The translations under genes and the position numbers were made by a program. Below, in pieces: positions 19,550 through 28,756 of a DNA stretch of 64,000 nucleotides. The notes under the pieces were generated by a model. The model was not told the origin of the DNA. It saw nothing but the letters and a program-made list of their open reading frames with translations, and made no database searches. Origin of the DNA: Nocardia nova (lineage in GTDB: Bacteria; Actinomycetota; Actinomycetes; Mycobacteriales; Mycobacteriaceae); assembly GCF_002933465.1 (NCBI RefSeq), contig NZ_PSZE01000009.1, forward strand, positions 124,001 through 188,000. The letters run 5' to 3'. The number at the start of each line of letters is the position of its first letter. Positions within the stretch are counted from its first letter, which is position 1.

Positions 19550-21307
19550 ATGGCAGAAAAATACGGGGCCGTCTCGCGAAGGTCGGTACTTCGCGGGGTG
19601 GCCGGCGCGGGTGTGATAACCGCGGGCGCCATGGTGCGCCCGATTCGTGCGAATGCCGATCCCGGTCGGCGGGTGGCGATTTTCGGCGGTGGCGTGGCCG
19701 GACTGACCGCGGCGCACGAATTGGCCGAACGCGGATTCGATGTCACGGTCTACGAACGCCGGGCGCTGGGCGGTAAGGCGCGCAGCATTCCGGTACCGGC
19801 AAGTGGTCGCGATGGCCGACCCGATCTGCCGGGCGAACACGGTTTCCGGTTCTTCCCCGGTTTCTATCACCACCTTCCCGACACCATGCGGCGAATTCCG
19901 TTCGCGGGCAATGCCAACGGTGTCTGGGACAATCTGGTCCCGGCCGCCGAGGCGCGTTTCTCCCGCGCCGGCGCCGACGACACCATCTTCCCGATGGGCC
20001 GCGCAGGCAAGCCGTGGGCCACTCCGGACGATTTCCGCCAGACCGTCGCCTCGGTGATCTCCACGTCGATGAAGATGCCGATGACCGACGCGGCGTATTT
20101 CGCCAATCGGCTGCTGGTTTTCAACACCAGTTGCGACGATCGCCGTTTCGGCCAGTGGGACAAACTCGCCTGGCGCGATTTCGTGGGCGCCCGCAGCCGC
20201 TCGCAGGAATTCCGCATGTTGATGTCGCGCACCCTCACCACACTGCTGGTCGCGGCAAAAGATGATCACGCCAGCACCCGGACCATCGGTTCCATGGGGG
20301 AGCAGTTCCTCGGCAATCCGCTGGAGACCGGTAACGACGGACCGCTGGACCGATTGCTGAACGGTCCGACCAACGAGGCCTGGATCGACCCGTGGGTATC
20401 CCATCTGCGCGGCCTGGGGGTGCGGTTCGAAACCGCCGAACTGCGCGGGCTCGACGTGCGTGATCGGCGCATCTCGGGCGCCCGGGTGGCCGGCGGCAGC
20501 GGCGGCGAGCGTGCGGTCGACGCCGACTATTTCGTGCTCGCGGTTCCGGTCGAGGTCGCTCGTGGGCTGTGGACGCCGGAAATTCTGGCCGTGCAGCCGG
20601 AATTGGCGGCCATGGACGGCCTGGTGGTGAATTGGATGAGCGGAATACAGTTCTATCTGCGCCGCCCCACCCAGATCGCCCGCGGCCATACCGCCTACGT
20701 CGATTCCCCGTGGTCGTTGACCTCCATCGCGCAGAGCCAGTTCTGGTCGCGCACAAAGCTTTCCGAATTCGGCGACGGTTCGGTCCGGGACTGCCTGTCG
20801 GTCGACATCTCGGACTGGAATACACCCGGCATCCTGTACGGCAAGCCGGCGATCGAATGCACCCACGACGAAATCGCCCGCGAGGTCTGGGCGCAGTTGC
20901 AGAAGCACCTGGAAGACCATGCCGCGCTGCAGGATTCGGACCTGGTGTCGTGGTTCCTGGATACCGGCGTGAGCTGGGATGCCGCGCAGAACCGCAATAC
21001 CAACGCCGACCCGCTGCTGATCAACACCGCCGGTTCCTGGGCGGCGCGCCCGAATGCGCACGGAGCCCTGGAAAACCTCTTCCTCGCAGGCGATTACGTA
21101 CGCACGAACATCGATCTCGCGACGATGGAAGGCGCCTGTGAGGCGGCTCGCACCGCGGTGAACGCGCTGCTGGATGTCGCCGGTTCGAATGCCGCTCGCT
21201 GCCGGCTTTTCGAGCTGTATCGGGCGCCGCAGCTGGAGCCGCTGCGCCAGGCCGACAGCGCGCGCTACGCCGCCGGCCAGCCGAACATGTTCGACGTCCC
21301 GATGTAG
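19550..21307 (+). CDS. Tat-exported FAD-dependent oxidoreductase (amine oxidase / phytoene desaturase-like)
   Basis: The N-terminus SRRSVLRGVAGAGVITAG is a twin-arginine signal with a cleavage site after IRANA, so this 585-residue flavoprotein is exported folded. FAD binding is shown by FGGGVAGLTAAHELAERGFD about 40 residues in and by the C-terminal NLFLAGDYVRTN. The family includes hydroxysqualene dehydroxylases and carotenoid desaturases, and I cannot choose a substrate. GGAGG lies 9 nt before the ATG. It precedes a PPOX gene by 36 bp and may be cotranscribed. Confidence 0.8.
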   Translation: MAEKYGAVSRRSVLRGVAGAGVITAGAMVRPIRANADPGRRVAIFGGGVAGLTAAHELAERGFDVTVYERRALGGKARSIPVPASGRDGRPDLPGEHGFRFFPGFYHHLPDTMRRIPFAGNANGVWDNLVPAAEARFSRAGADDTIFPMGRAGKPWATPDDFRQTVASVISTSMKMPMTDAAYFANRLLVFNTSCDDRRFGQWDKLAWRDFVGARSRSQEFRMLMSRTLTTLLVAAKDDHASTRTIGSMGEQFLGNPLETGNDGPLDRLLNGPTNEAWIDPWVSHLRGLGVRFETAELRGLDVRDRRISGARVAGGSGGERAVDADYFVLAVPVEVARGLWTPEILAVQPELAAMDGLVVNWMSGIQFYLRRPTQIARGHTAYVDSPWSLTSIAQSQFWSRTKLSEFGDGSVRDCLSVDISDWNTPGILYGKPAIECTHDEIAREVWAQLQKHLEDHAALQDSDLVSWFLDTGVSWDAAQNRNTNADPLLINTAGSWAARPNAHGALENLFLAGDYVRTNIDLATMEGACEAARTAVNALLDVAGSNAARCRLFELYRAPQLEPLRQADSARYAAGQPNMFDVPM

Positions 21308-21343
21308 GTGGCGGGCGGCGGATCTCGCGCGTTCAATGGGATG

Positions 21344-21961
21344 ATGAGCGAGATCACCAGCGCCGCCGAACTTCGGGAACTGCTCGGTGAGCCGGCGCCG
21401 CGCGCCGCGACGAAAGAACGGACGCGCCTGCATCCGCGCGATCGGGAGTGGATCGCGACCGCGCCGTTCGCCGTCCTCGCCACCAGCGACGCCGAGGGTC
21501 GGTGCGATGCCTCACCGAAGGGCGATCCGGCCGGATTCGTGCACGTGATCGATGACCGCACCCTGGCCGTCCCGGAGCGGCCGGGCAATCGCCGGGGCGA
21601 CGGATACTTCAATATCCTGTCCAATCCGCACGTCGGTGTGCTCTTCCTGATTCCCGGACGCAACGAGACCCTGCGGATCAACGGCCGCGCGCGGCTGCTG
21701 CGCGACGCGCCCTACTTCGACGACATGGTGGTCAAGGGCCACCGGCCGATCCTCGCCATCGAGGTGGCGATCGAGCAGATCTTCTACCACTGCGCCAAGG
21801 CACTGCTGCGCAGCGAGCTGTGGCGGCCCGAACGCTGGCCGGAGGACCCGCTGCCCAGCCATGCGGTGCTGGTGCAGGAAGTCCAGCGCAACACCACCGA
21901 ATCGCTGGAGGAACTGCGGGACTACTACTCGCCGGAGAACTACCGGCGCATGCTCTACTGA
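21344..21961 (+). CDS. Pyridoxamine-phosphate-oxidase-fold FMN protein
   Basis: The 205 residues carry the split-barrel pattern FAVLATSDAEGRCDASPKGD near 45-65 and FNILSNPHVGVLFLIPG, typical of the PPOX-class subfamily I know as DR_2398-like. Such proteins bind FMN; most have no assigned reaction. The start is uncertain: ATG codons occur at 21341 and 21344, and neither has a good ribosome site. It lies between the Tat flavoprotein and murT on the same strand. Confidence 0.8.
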   Translation: MSEITSAAELRELLGEPAPRAATKERTRLHPRDREWIATAPFAVLATSDAEGRCDASPKGDPAGFVHVIDDRTLAVPERPGNRRGDGYFNILSNPHVGVLFLIPGRNETLRINGRARLLRDAPYFDDMVVKGHRPILAIEVAIEQIFYHCAKALLRSELWRPERWPEDPLPSHAVLVQEVQRNTTESLEELRDYYSPENYRRMLY

Positions 21962-22024
21962 CCGGCTCCTGCCTCTCGGTCGCAGATCACATCGGCCGCT
22001 CGCGCGCGGGTGTCTCGCCACCAA

Positions 22025-22037
22025 TACACTCGCGTGG
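22025..22037 (+). promoter_or_regulatory. Leaderless promoter of murT
   Basis: TACACT (22025-22030) is a good -10 hexamer. Seven bases later is the GTG at 22037, and no ribosome binding site exists. The pattern is that of the leaderless transcripts common in actinobacteria and fixes the likely murT start. Confidence 0.5.
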
Positions 22038-23272
22038 TGGCAGACATCTCGGTGCGCGGACGGCTGGCGCTGCGGGCGGCGGCAGCGGCGTCGTGGGCCT
22101 CGCAGAAGGCTGGACGCGGTAAGGGGTCGATGATCGGCGGGCTGATCGCCCTGCAGATCGCCCCCGACATCATGACCCAGCTGGGCCGCAACCGGCGGAC
22201 GGTGCTGGTCACCGGCACCAACGGCAAGTCGACGACGACCCGGATGACCGCGGCCGCACTGGCCGAATTGGGCCGCGTCGTCACCCAGGCCGACGGGGCC
22301 AATATGGATGCCGGAATCGTCGCCGCGCTCAGCGTGGACCGCAGCGCGCCGCTGGCCGCCATCGAGGTCGACGAACTGCATCTGCCGCACGTGGCCGATG
22401 CGCTGAACCCGGCGGCGGTGGTGCTGCTGAACCTGAGCCGCGATCAGCTCGACCGGGTCGGCGAGATCAACATGATCGAGCGCAAACTGCGCGAGGGCAT
22501 GGCCCGCCATCCCGACACCGTGCTGATCGCCAACTGTGACGACGTGCTGATCACCTCGATCGCCTACGACCATCCTCATGTGGTCTGGGTGTCGGCGGGC
22601 AGCGGCTGGGCGGTCGACGCCACCAGCTGCCCGCGTAGCGGCGAGCCGATCGTCTGGGAGGGCACCGAGTGGCGCAGCACCGGCGCCGACTTCCGGCGGC
22701 CGGAACCGCAGTGGTGGGTCGACGCGGAGTATCTGTGCGGGCCCGACGGGCTGAAATTGCCTCTGCACCTTGCGCTTCCGGGCCGTGCCAATCGCGGCAA
22801 CGCCGCCCAGGCGGTGGCCGCGGCGGTCGCGCTGGGCGGACATGCCGACACCGCGGCGCGGGCCGCCGGAACCGTTCGCGAGATCGCCGGCCGCTACCGC
22901 ACCGTGCAGGTCGGCGAGCACTCCGCACGTCTGCTGCTGGCCAAGAACCCGGCCGGCTGGCAGGAGGCGCTGTCCATGATCGACCCCGACGCGACGGGGC
23001 TGGTGATCGCGGTCAACGGCCAGGTGCCCGACGGCGAGGATTTGTCCTGGCTGTGGGATGTGCGCTTCGAGCACTTCGAGGGCACCCAGGTGGTCGCGGC
23101 GGGCGAGCGGGCCACCGACCTGGGCGTGCGGCTGACCTACGCCGGCGTCGAGCACACCACCGTGCCGAATCCGTTGCGTGCCATCGCATCCTGTCCGCCC
23201 GGGCGGGTCGAGGTGCTCGCCAACTACACCGCCTTCCGGGATTTGAATCGCGATCTGGACACCCGGGCATGA
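22037..23272 (+). CDS. murT: Lipid II isoglutaminyl synthase, Mur-ligase-like subunit
   Basis: With GatD, MurT amidates the D-Glu of lipid II to D-iGln using glutamine and ATP. The 411 residues show the Mur-ligase P-loop VTGTNGKSTTTRM and the DUF1727 C-terminal domain (RYRTVQVGEHSARLLLAKNPAGWQEAL). The zinc-ribbon region reads SCPRSGEP and lacks the four-cysteine pattern of staphylococcal MurT. The GTG at 22037 is preferred because of the leaderless promoter; another GTG lies 3 nt upstream. gatD follows after 72 bp, as Rv3712-Rv3713. Confidence 0.9.
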   Translation: MADISVRGRLALRAAAAASWASQKAGRGKGSMIGGLIALQIAPDIMTQLGRNRRTVLVTGTNGKSTTTRMTAAALAELGRVVTQADGANMDAGIVAALSVDRSAPLAAIEVDELHLPHVADALNPAAVVLLNLSRDQLDRVGEINMIERKLREGMARHPDTVLIANCDDVLITSIAYDHPHVVWVSAGSGWAVDATSCPRSGEPIVWEGTEWRSTGADFRRPEPQWWVDAEYLCGPDGLKLPLHLALPGRANRGNAAQAVAAAVALGGHADTAARAAGTVREIAGRYRTVQVGEHSARLLLAKNPAGWQEALSMIDPDATGLVIAVNGQVPDGEDLSWLWDVRFEHFEGTQVVAAGERATDLGVRLTYAGVEHTTVPNPLRAIASCPPGRVEVLANYTAFRDLNRDLDTRA

Positions 23273-23344
23273 GCGACGCGAGCGGAGGCGGCGGCCTGCG
23301 TAACCACGGAGCGAGCCGCGAATGCCCGAGAGGAGACACCACTG

Positions 23345-24055
23345 ATGGCTGAATCGACGGTACGGATCGGGCTGGTGCTGCCCGATGTGATGGGCACCTA
23401 CGGTGACGGCGGCAATGCGCTGGTATTGCGTCAGCGGCTGCGCATGCGCGGCATCGATGCCGAGATCGTGGAGATAACCCTCGAGGACCCGGTGCCGGAG
23501 ACGCTGGACATCTACACCCTCGGCGGCGCGGAGGACTCCGCGCAGCGCTTGGCGACCCGGCATCTGCAGCGCTATCCCGGCCTGCAGCGCGCGGCCGCGA
23601 AAGGCGTTCCGGTACTTGCCATCTGCGCCGCGATCCAGGTACTGGGCAACTGGTACGAAACCTCCGCGGGCGAGCGTGTGGACGGTGTCGGCCTGTTCGA
23701 CGTGACCACCGCGCCGCAGCGGGTCCGGTCCATCGGCGAGGTCGCCACCACACCGCTGCTCGCCGGCCTGAGCCAGCCGCTCACCGGATTCGAAAATCAC
23801 CGGGGCGGGACGACTCTCGGCGCGGACGCGACCGGTCTGGGCCGGGTCACCAAGGGCGTCGGCAACGGCGTGGGCGACGGACTCGAGGGCGTGGTGCAGG
23901 GTTCGGTGATCGGCACCTACATGCACGGCCCGGCATTGGCTCGCAATCCCGAACTGGCCGACCACCTGCTCACGCGGGCCCTCGGCGGGCGCGAACTGGA
24001 GCCGCTCGATCTTCCCGAGGTCGATCGGCTGCGGCGCGAGCGTCTGCGCGCCTGA
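23345..24055 (+). CDS. gatD: Lipid II isoglutaminyl synthase, glutaminase subunit
   Basis: GatD is the class I glutamine amidotransferase that supplies ammonia to MurT. The 236 residues contain the nucleophile Cys94 in LAICAAIQVLG and His194 in GTYMHGPALARNPELAD. GAGAGGAGA precedes the ATG. The 72-bp gap from murT is rich in GAGCGA-type sequence and has no terminator, so the two should be cotranscribed. Confidence 0.92.
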   Translation: MAESTVRIGLVLPDVMGTYGDGGNALVLRQRLRMRGIDAEIVEITLEDPVPETLDIYTLGGAEDSAQRLATRHLQRYPGLQRAAAKGVPVLAICAAIQVLGNWYETSAGERVDGVGLFDVTTAPQRVRSIGEVATTPLLAGLSQPLTGFENHRGGTTLGADATGLGRVTKGVGNGVGDGLEGVVQGSVIGTYMHGPALARNPELADHLLTRALGGRELEPLDLPEVDRLRRERLRA

Positions 24056-24125
24056 GGGCGATCTACTACGTGATATAGCGATCCGGTATGTAACACCGCG
24101 GTCGCCCGCGCCGATCCTGTTGAGA

Positions 24126-24139
24126 CAAAACAAGTTCGG
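24126..24139. promoter_or_regulatory. Weak KstR-like site before the cholesterol oxidase gene
   Basis: The core AACAAGTT is intact, but both outer T and A positions are wrong (6 of 8 fixed bases of TnnAACnnGTTnnA). It is listed because the gene it precedes fits the regulon. Chance occurrence is quite possible. Confidence 0.25.
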
Positions 24140-24182
24140 CGGTAGTCTCGCGCGCGGCCATGCGTGATGAGGGAGGTGGCCG

Positions 24183-25799
24183 GTGCGGAGACGTGCCTTT
24201 CTACAGGCGGCCGGTGCTGCGGTTTTGCTGGGTGCCACGGGCGCGTTCCGCGAGACGGGAAAAGCCGCCGCCGATCCGGCGTGGAACGGGATGTTCCGCA
24301 ACTGGGTTTCCGAGATCTTCGTCCCGCAGCCGGATCCACCCGAGCATACCGAAGCCATCGTGATCGGCTCCGGATTCGGCGCCGCGGTCGCGGCCCTGCG
24401 ACTGGCCGAGGCGGGTATCGCCAATACCGTGCTGGAACGCGGTTCGCGCTGGCCGAACGATCCGTGGCGGGAGATCTTCACCGGTGACGATCTGCCCGAC
24501 GGCCGCGGATTCTGGCATCGCACCAGCTTCACCGGCGTCACCAAGGTCCCCATGCATTTCGCCGATTTCGGCGGCGTCCTGGATATCACCGAATTCGACG
24601 GTATCGATGTGTGGCGCGCGGCGGCCGTGGGCGGCGGGTCGGTGGTCTTCTCCGGGTGCATGATCGCCCCGCAGCGCCGACATTTCGACGAGATCTTCGG
24701 TGGCACAGTCGATTACACCGAGTTGGAGCGCATCTACTATCCGCGTGTGCGGCAGATGCTCAACCTGTCGGTCATGCCGGCCGATATCTACAATTCGGCT
24801 CCGTTCACGCATTCCCGGATGTGGGACGAGCAGGTGCGCACGGCCGGATACGAGCCGCAGCCCAACGAGTCCATCTTCAAATGGGATACGGTGCGCGCCG
24901 AACTGGCCGGCGCCACGCGCGCGTCGGCCACCGCGGCCCGCAGCAATCTCGGCAATTCGAACGGCGCGAAATTCGACCTCAATCAGAACTACCTGAAGTA
25001 CGCGCATGCCACCGGCCGCTCGTCGGTGTTCGCGGGGCATCGGGTGGACAGCATCGGCCGCGACGGTGACCGCTACGTCGTGCAGGTCACCAAGCTGGAC
25101 CCGACCGGCACGGTGCTGGGCACCCGAACTCTCACCTGCGACAAGCTGTTCCTCGGCGCCGGATCCATCGGCACCACCGAACTCCTGGTCCGCGCCCGCG
25201 CCACCGGTGCACTGCCCAACCTCGATGAACATGTCGGCGACGGCTGGGGCACCAACGGCGACGTCGCGCTGGCCCGCGGTGAGAGCCGGCTCTCGGGGCT
25301 GGGTCAGGGCGTGCCGAGTGCCAGCCGGATCTTCGACGAATCCGGCATACCGTTGACATTGGAGAGCTGGTACATCCCCGGAATTCCGGTGGAGACCGGC
25401 GCATTGGCCTCGCTCGGGCTGGTGATGGATCCGACCCGAACTCGCATCACCTACGACGCCGCGCGCAACGGCGCGGCACTGAGTTGGCCGCGTGCGGCTC
25501 AGGATCGGATCGTGGCCGCCTGCCGCGCGGTAGACCAGCGCATCGCCGAACGGTCGGGGGCTCTGTTCGATTACCAGGCGCTCGGCTACGACGCCAATGC
25601 CCCGTTCACCGCGCATCCCCTCGGCGGTGCGGTCCTGGGCCGGGCCACCGACAACTACGGCCGGGTGAACGGTTATCCGGGGCTGTATGTGGTCGACGGT
25701 GCGGCGATTCCGGGCAGCACCGGCGCGGCCAATCCGTCGCTGACCATCACCGCGCTGGCCGAACGCAACGTCGAGGCGATCATCCGCGCCGGGCACTGA
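24183..25799 (+). CDS. Tat-exported GMC oxidoreductase, cholesterol oxidase-like
   Basis: This would oxidise a 3beta-hydroxysterol with O2, releasing peroxide outside the cell. The GTG start (GGGAGGTGG upstream) opens with RRRAFLQAAGAAVLLGATGA, a Tat signal. FAD binding is shown by VIGSGFGAAVAALRLAEAG. The C-terminal stretch with HPLGGAVLGRATDNYGRV and PGSTGAANPSLTITALAERN closely follows class I secreted cholesterol oxidases. The 538-residue length fits. A weak KstR-like core AACaaGTT lies about 50 bp upstream. A related GMC enzyme with another substrate cannot be excluded. Confidence 0.8.
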   Translation: MRRRAFLQAAGAAVLLGATGAFRETGKAAADPAWNGMFRNWVSEIFVPQPDPPEHTEAIVIGSGFGAAVAALRLAEAGIANTVLERGSRWPNDPWREIFTGDDLPDGRGFWHRTSFTGVTKVPMHFADFGGVLDITEFDGIDVWRAAAVGGGSVVFSGCMIAPQRRHFDEIFGGTVDYTELERIYYPRVRQMLNLSVMPADIYNSAPFTHSRMWDEQVRTAGYEPQPNESIFKWDTVRAELAGATRASATAARSNLGNSNGAKFDLNQNYLKYAHATGRSSVFAGHRVDSIGRDGDRYVVQVTKLDPTGTVLGTRTLTCDKLFLGAGSIGTTELLVRARATGALPNLDEHVGDGWGTNGDVALARGESRLSGLGQGVPSASRIFDESGIPLTLESWYIPGIPVETGALASLGLVMDPTRTRITYDAARNGAALSWPRAAQDRIVAACRAVDQRIAERSGALFDYQALGYDANAPFTAHPLGGAVLGRATDNYGRVNGYPGLYVVDGAAIPGSTGAANPSLTITALAERNVEAIIRAGH

Positions 25800-25888
25800 T
25801 TCCGGCCGCACGGAAACTCGCGGCGGCTTCCCGGCGCCGCCGTGCCGCTACTCTCGGCGGGTACCCGTTCGACGTGGAAGGGACCGTT

Positions 25889-26701
25889 GTGGCGCAGTAC
25901 ACGGCTGGACCGTTGCCCGAGGAGTATCCGCGCAAGCCGCCCGCGCTGTGGACCGATCTGCTGATGCTGGCTCTCGCCGTGGTCTCGGTGGGTCTGGTCA
26001 CCTGGATCACCTTCTTCACCGTGCCGCAGCACACATATCACGTGATCGTGGTGGTCGACTCGTCGATCTGCGCGGTGTTCGCCCTCGAATTCCTGTGGCG
26101 CTGGCGGCGGGCGGATTGGTCGTGGACCTACCCGTTTGTCTACTGGTACGAGGTCCTGGGCATGATCCCGGTGACCAGCCCGTTCTTCCGGGGATTCCGG
26201 TTGCTGCGCATCATCGTGATCCTGGTTCGGCTGGCGCGCGTCGCCGACCGCGCCTTCGGTGACCGGGTGACCGCCGCGGTCGTGAACCGCTCGGTCGGCG
26301 TGATCGTCGACGCGGTCCGGCGCCCGGTCACCATGGCCGTGCTGGAGGAGGTGGCCGATGTGCTGCGCCGCGGCCGGTATACCCGCAATATCGCGGCGGC
26401 GCTGGAGGAGAACCGCGACGAACTCGACGCCATGATTCTCGAACTGGTCAAGAACGATCCGGCGGTCGGGCGGGTGCGCTACCTGCCGTTCCACGAGGAG
26501 ATCATTCGCGGCATCGCAGACACCAGCTTCCGGATCGTCTTCCAGGTGCTGGCCGACCCCCGCACCGACGAACTGGTCGGAGATGTGCTGCGCGAGAACA
26601 TCAATCAGATGCGGGACGCGGTGCGCGAGGGCGGGCATATTCCGGAGGCGGTGGATCACAAACTGCAGCAGCGTGTTCCGCCCGATCGCACAACGCGGTA
26701 G
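25889..26701 (+). CDS. Voltage-sensor-like membrane protein without a pore domain
   Basis: The 270 residues contain four predicted membrane segments between about 22 and 125. The last (GFRLLRIIVILVRLARVADR) places Arg every third or fourth residue, as in the S4 helix of voltage-gated channels. S1-S3-like acidic residues are present (VVVDSS, ALEFLW). No selectivity filter or S5-S6 pair follows; instead there are about 145 hydrophilic helical residues. It is usually labelled ion transporter. The GTG at 25889 has GAAGGGA 6 nt upstream. It could be a standalone sensor or a proton channel of the Hv1 type; function is unproven. Confidence 0.7.
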   Translation: MAQYTAGPLPEEYPRKPPALWTDLLMLALAVVSVGLVTWITFFTVPQHTYHVIVVVDSSICAVFALEFLWRWRRADWSWTYPFVYWYEVLGMIPVTSPFFRGFRLLRIIVILVRLARVADRAFGDRVTAAVVNRSVGVIVDAVRRPVTMAVLEEVADVLRRGRYTRNIAAALEENRDELDAMILELVKNDPAVGRVRYLPFHEEIIRGIADTSFRIVFQVLADPRTDELVGDVLRENINQMRDAVREGGHIPEAVDHKLQQRVPPDRTTR

Positions 26702-26713
26702 TCCGCATCCGGT

Positions 26714-27925
26714 TCAGTGGGCGTGCCGGACCGCGTCGCGCGGTTGCGCGTAACGCACTGTCTCCCAGACGATCAGCACCGTCAGCACCGCACACAGCAG
26801 TCCGAGTGCGGCTATCGCCGGCAGCTGCGCGGCCAACGGAACCAGGGCGACCAGCACCGCCGCGGTGACCAGGCGCGGCCACAGCACCACCCGGGTCGCG
26901 TAGTGCCGGAAGCCCACCAGCGCCAGCAGGTACAGCACCACGCCGCCGTAGAGCGCGAACAGTGGAATGCCCTGCAGTCGATCGTGCAGTGTATGCCCGG
27001 CCGCCCCGCCGAGATAGTTGAGCGCCTTCTTCAACCCGAGCGACATGGCGACGATGCCGACGACCATCGGGAAATGCCAGAAGGTGTAGCAATTGCGCGC
27101 GATCTGGATCCGGCGCGGGCCCGAGGCCTCGGTCATCGCGCGTTCCACGACGTTCGCGGCGACATCGAAGTAGGTCCACCACAGCAGGCCCGACACTGCC
27201 AGTGCCAGCAGCGATCCCACAGTGATCGGCCACGAGATCGGCAGCCCGGCCACGCCGACGCCGATGGAGACGATCGATTCGCCCAGCGCGACGATCACGA
27301 TCAGGCCGTGGCGCTCGGCGAAGTGCGAGGCCGAATTCACGCGCCAGTCGTTGCCGGCGAAGAAGGTCCAGACCATATCGCCGGCGATGGCCGCGATCCA
27401 CAGCACGATCTGCACGGTGCCGTGTGCGCCGGCCGCCACGATCAGCAGCGCGGTGCCGAGGGTGATCGAGCCGCCGGCCCAGCGGCCCACCTGCCCGCGC
27501 AACTGCCGGTCCTCGGTACTGGCCAGCCAGAACATCGCCAGATGGACCAGCCGGATCACGAGGTAGCCGATGGCGAACACCAGCGGTCCGTACCAGCCGC
27601 CCGGCATGTCGTGGAACGCCTCGGGAATCACCTCGGCCACGATGAGTCCCGCGCCCATGGCCGCGAACATCGCTACCCGGGCCAGTCCCTCGTCGGCCTT
27701 CACCACATTGCCCAGCCAGGCGTAGGCGATCCACACCCACCACATCACCGCCAGCACCAGCAGGGCCCGCAGCATGTTGAGGGCGGTGACGTCGTGAGCG
27801 GCCAGATCGGTCACCTGGGTGAAGGCGAAGACCAGGACGAGGTCGAAGAAGAGTTCGAGCTGGGTTACCGAGGCATCCTCGGTAACCGCTCGAATGCGTG
27901 TGCGTCTGACACCGGTCATGCGCAC
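26714..27925 (-). CDS. ltrA: Low temperature requirement protein A (LtrA)
   Basis: This is a 403-residue integral membrane protein with about ten hydrophobic segments. It has the LtrA hallmarks ELFFDLVLVFAFTQVT at the N-terminus and FAERHGLIVIVALGESIV near residue 205. The family was named for Listeria growth in the cold, but its activity is unknown. The ATG at 27925 and one 6 nt inside are both possible. It is convergent with the voltage-sensor-like gene (12-bp gap). Confidence 0.85.
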   Translation of the reverse strand: MRMTGVRRTRIRAVTEDASVTQLELFFDLVLVFAFTQVTDLAAHDVTALNMLRALLVLAVMWWVWIAYAWLGNVVKADEGLARVAMFAAMGAGLIVAEVIPEAFHDMPGGWYGPLVFAIGYLVIRLVHLAMFWLASTEDRQLRGQVGRWAGGSITLGTALLIVAAGAHGTVQIVLWIAAIAGDMVWTFFAGNDWRVNSASHFAERHGLIVIVALGESIVSIGVGVAGLPISWPITVGSLLALAVSGLLWWTYFDVAANVVERAMTEASGPRRIQIARNCYTFWHFPMVVGIVAMSLGLKKALNYLGGAAGHTLHDRLQGIPLFALYGGVVLYLLALVGFRHYATRVVLWPRLVTAAVLVALVPLAAQLPAIAALGLLCAVLTVLIVWETVRYAQPRDAVRHAH

Positions 27926-27965
27926 ATCGTGGCAGGAAGCCGGCGTCAGCGCCCGCGACGGCGAA

Positions 27966-28020
27966 CCTCTCGGTCAGGATGACCGGCCCGGATCCTCTCG
28001 GTCAGATGACCGGCCCGGAT
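27966..28020. repeat. Two 27-28-bp tandem repeats with an internal inverted repeat
   Basis: CCTCTCGGTCAGGATGACC and its copy lacking one G start at 27966 and 27994, each followed by GGCCCGGAT. The first contains CGGTCA-GGA-TGACCG, an inverted repeat. The array lies between the ltrA start and the end of the upstream SRPBCC gene, so it may act as a terminator for one and an operator for the other. Confidence 0.6.
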
Positions 28021-28025
28021 CACGG

Positions 28026-28484
28026 TCAGCCGACCTCGTAGTTCTCGCCGAAGGGAAATTTCTCGATGTACTCGATCAGGTTCTGCACGGCCTCGTCGTT
28101 GGCCCGCGACAGCGTGCGCTTGAGCAGCAGACCGGGGACGGGGATGGGCAGATAGATCTCGGAGTGGTACCAGACCTCGGTGCCCTCGTCGGTCTCCTCG
28201 ATGTCGAACCAGCCCTTGCCGCCGCCACCGGCGGCGCTCTCCACCACTTCCCAGGAAATGCGTTCCGGGGTGCAGGTGTACGCGAGGACCTGGCGGTCGG
28301 AGTTGTTGAGGGTGGTCACCGTGGCGTAGACGCGGCGGGGACGGTCGAATTCGTCGCGGGTCGCGACGCGCACGTCGCGGTGCGCGGGTGACCACTCGGG
28401 GGTCCGCTCGACGGCGAGCAATGCTTCCTGAACCTGATCGGGTTCGACATCGATGATGAATCGGTGATCGGTCTTCGTGCGCAT
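28026..28484 (-). CDS. SRPBCC-family protein (polyketide cyclase/dehydrase-like)
   Basis: The 152 residues follow the actinobacterial SRPBCC pattern: a first strand (DHRFIIDVEPDQVQEALLAV), a WSPAHRDV segment, and a C-terminal helix (LSRANDEAVQNLIEYIEKF). It binds hydrophobic ligands by fold; the ligand is unknown. GGAGGG lies 6 nt before the ATG. It may run into ltrA on the same strand across the tandem repeat. Confidence 0.8.
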   Translation of the reverse strand: MRTKTDHRFIIDVEPDQVQEALLAVERTPEWSPAHRDVRVATRDEFDRPRRVYATVTTLNNSDRQVLAYTCTPERISWEVVESAAGGGGKGWFDIEETDEGTEVWYHSEIYLPIPVPGLLLKRTLSRANDEAVQNLIEYIEKFPFGENYEVG

Positions 28485-28756
28485 GTCTTGCCCTCCACTG
28501 CTTCGGCCGATTGTCTCCGTCGTCACGCGCGGTCGTCAACCATGTGGTCTGTTCCTGGAGTTACAGAGACCGACCAGTCTGATTCGGTTCGGTGGGGCGT
28601 GCCGGGTTTGCGGTCGCGCTGCCGGAGCGGTCAGCGGCGCGCTCGACACCGGTGTGTGCCGCGGGTGGCCGGACGATTGCCGGTGCGAGTGGGCACTTGC
28701 CCGGAGAGGGGCCGCCCCCGGTGGGAAAGGGGGCTTGACGTTGCTCGTCCGCACAG

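Noticed and set aside
21512..24706. 1064-residue minus-strand frame across the PPOX, murT and gatD genes
   Set aside because: It spans three convincing plus-strand genes and has no domain; it results from codon-position GC bias.
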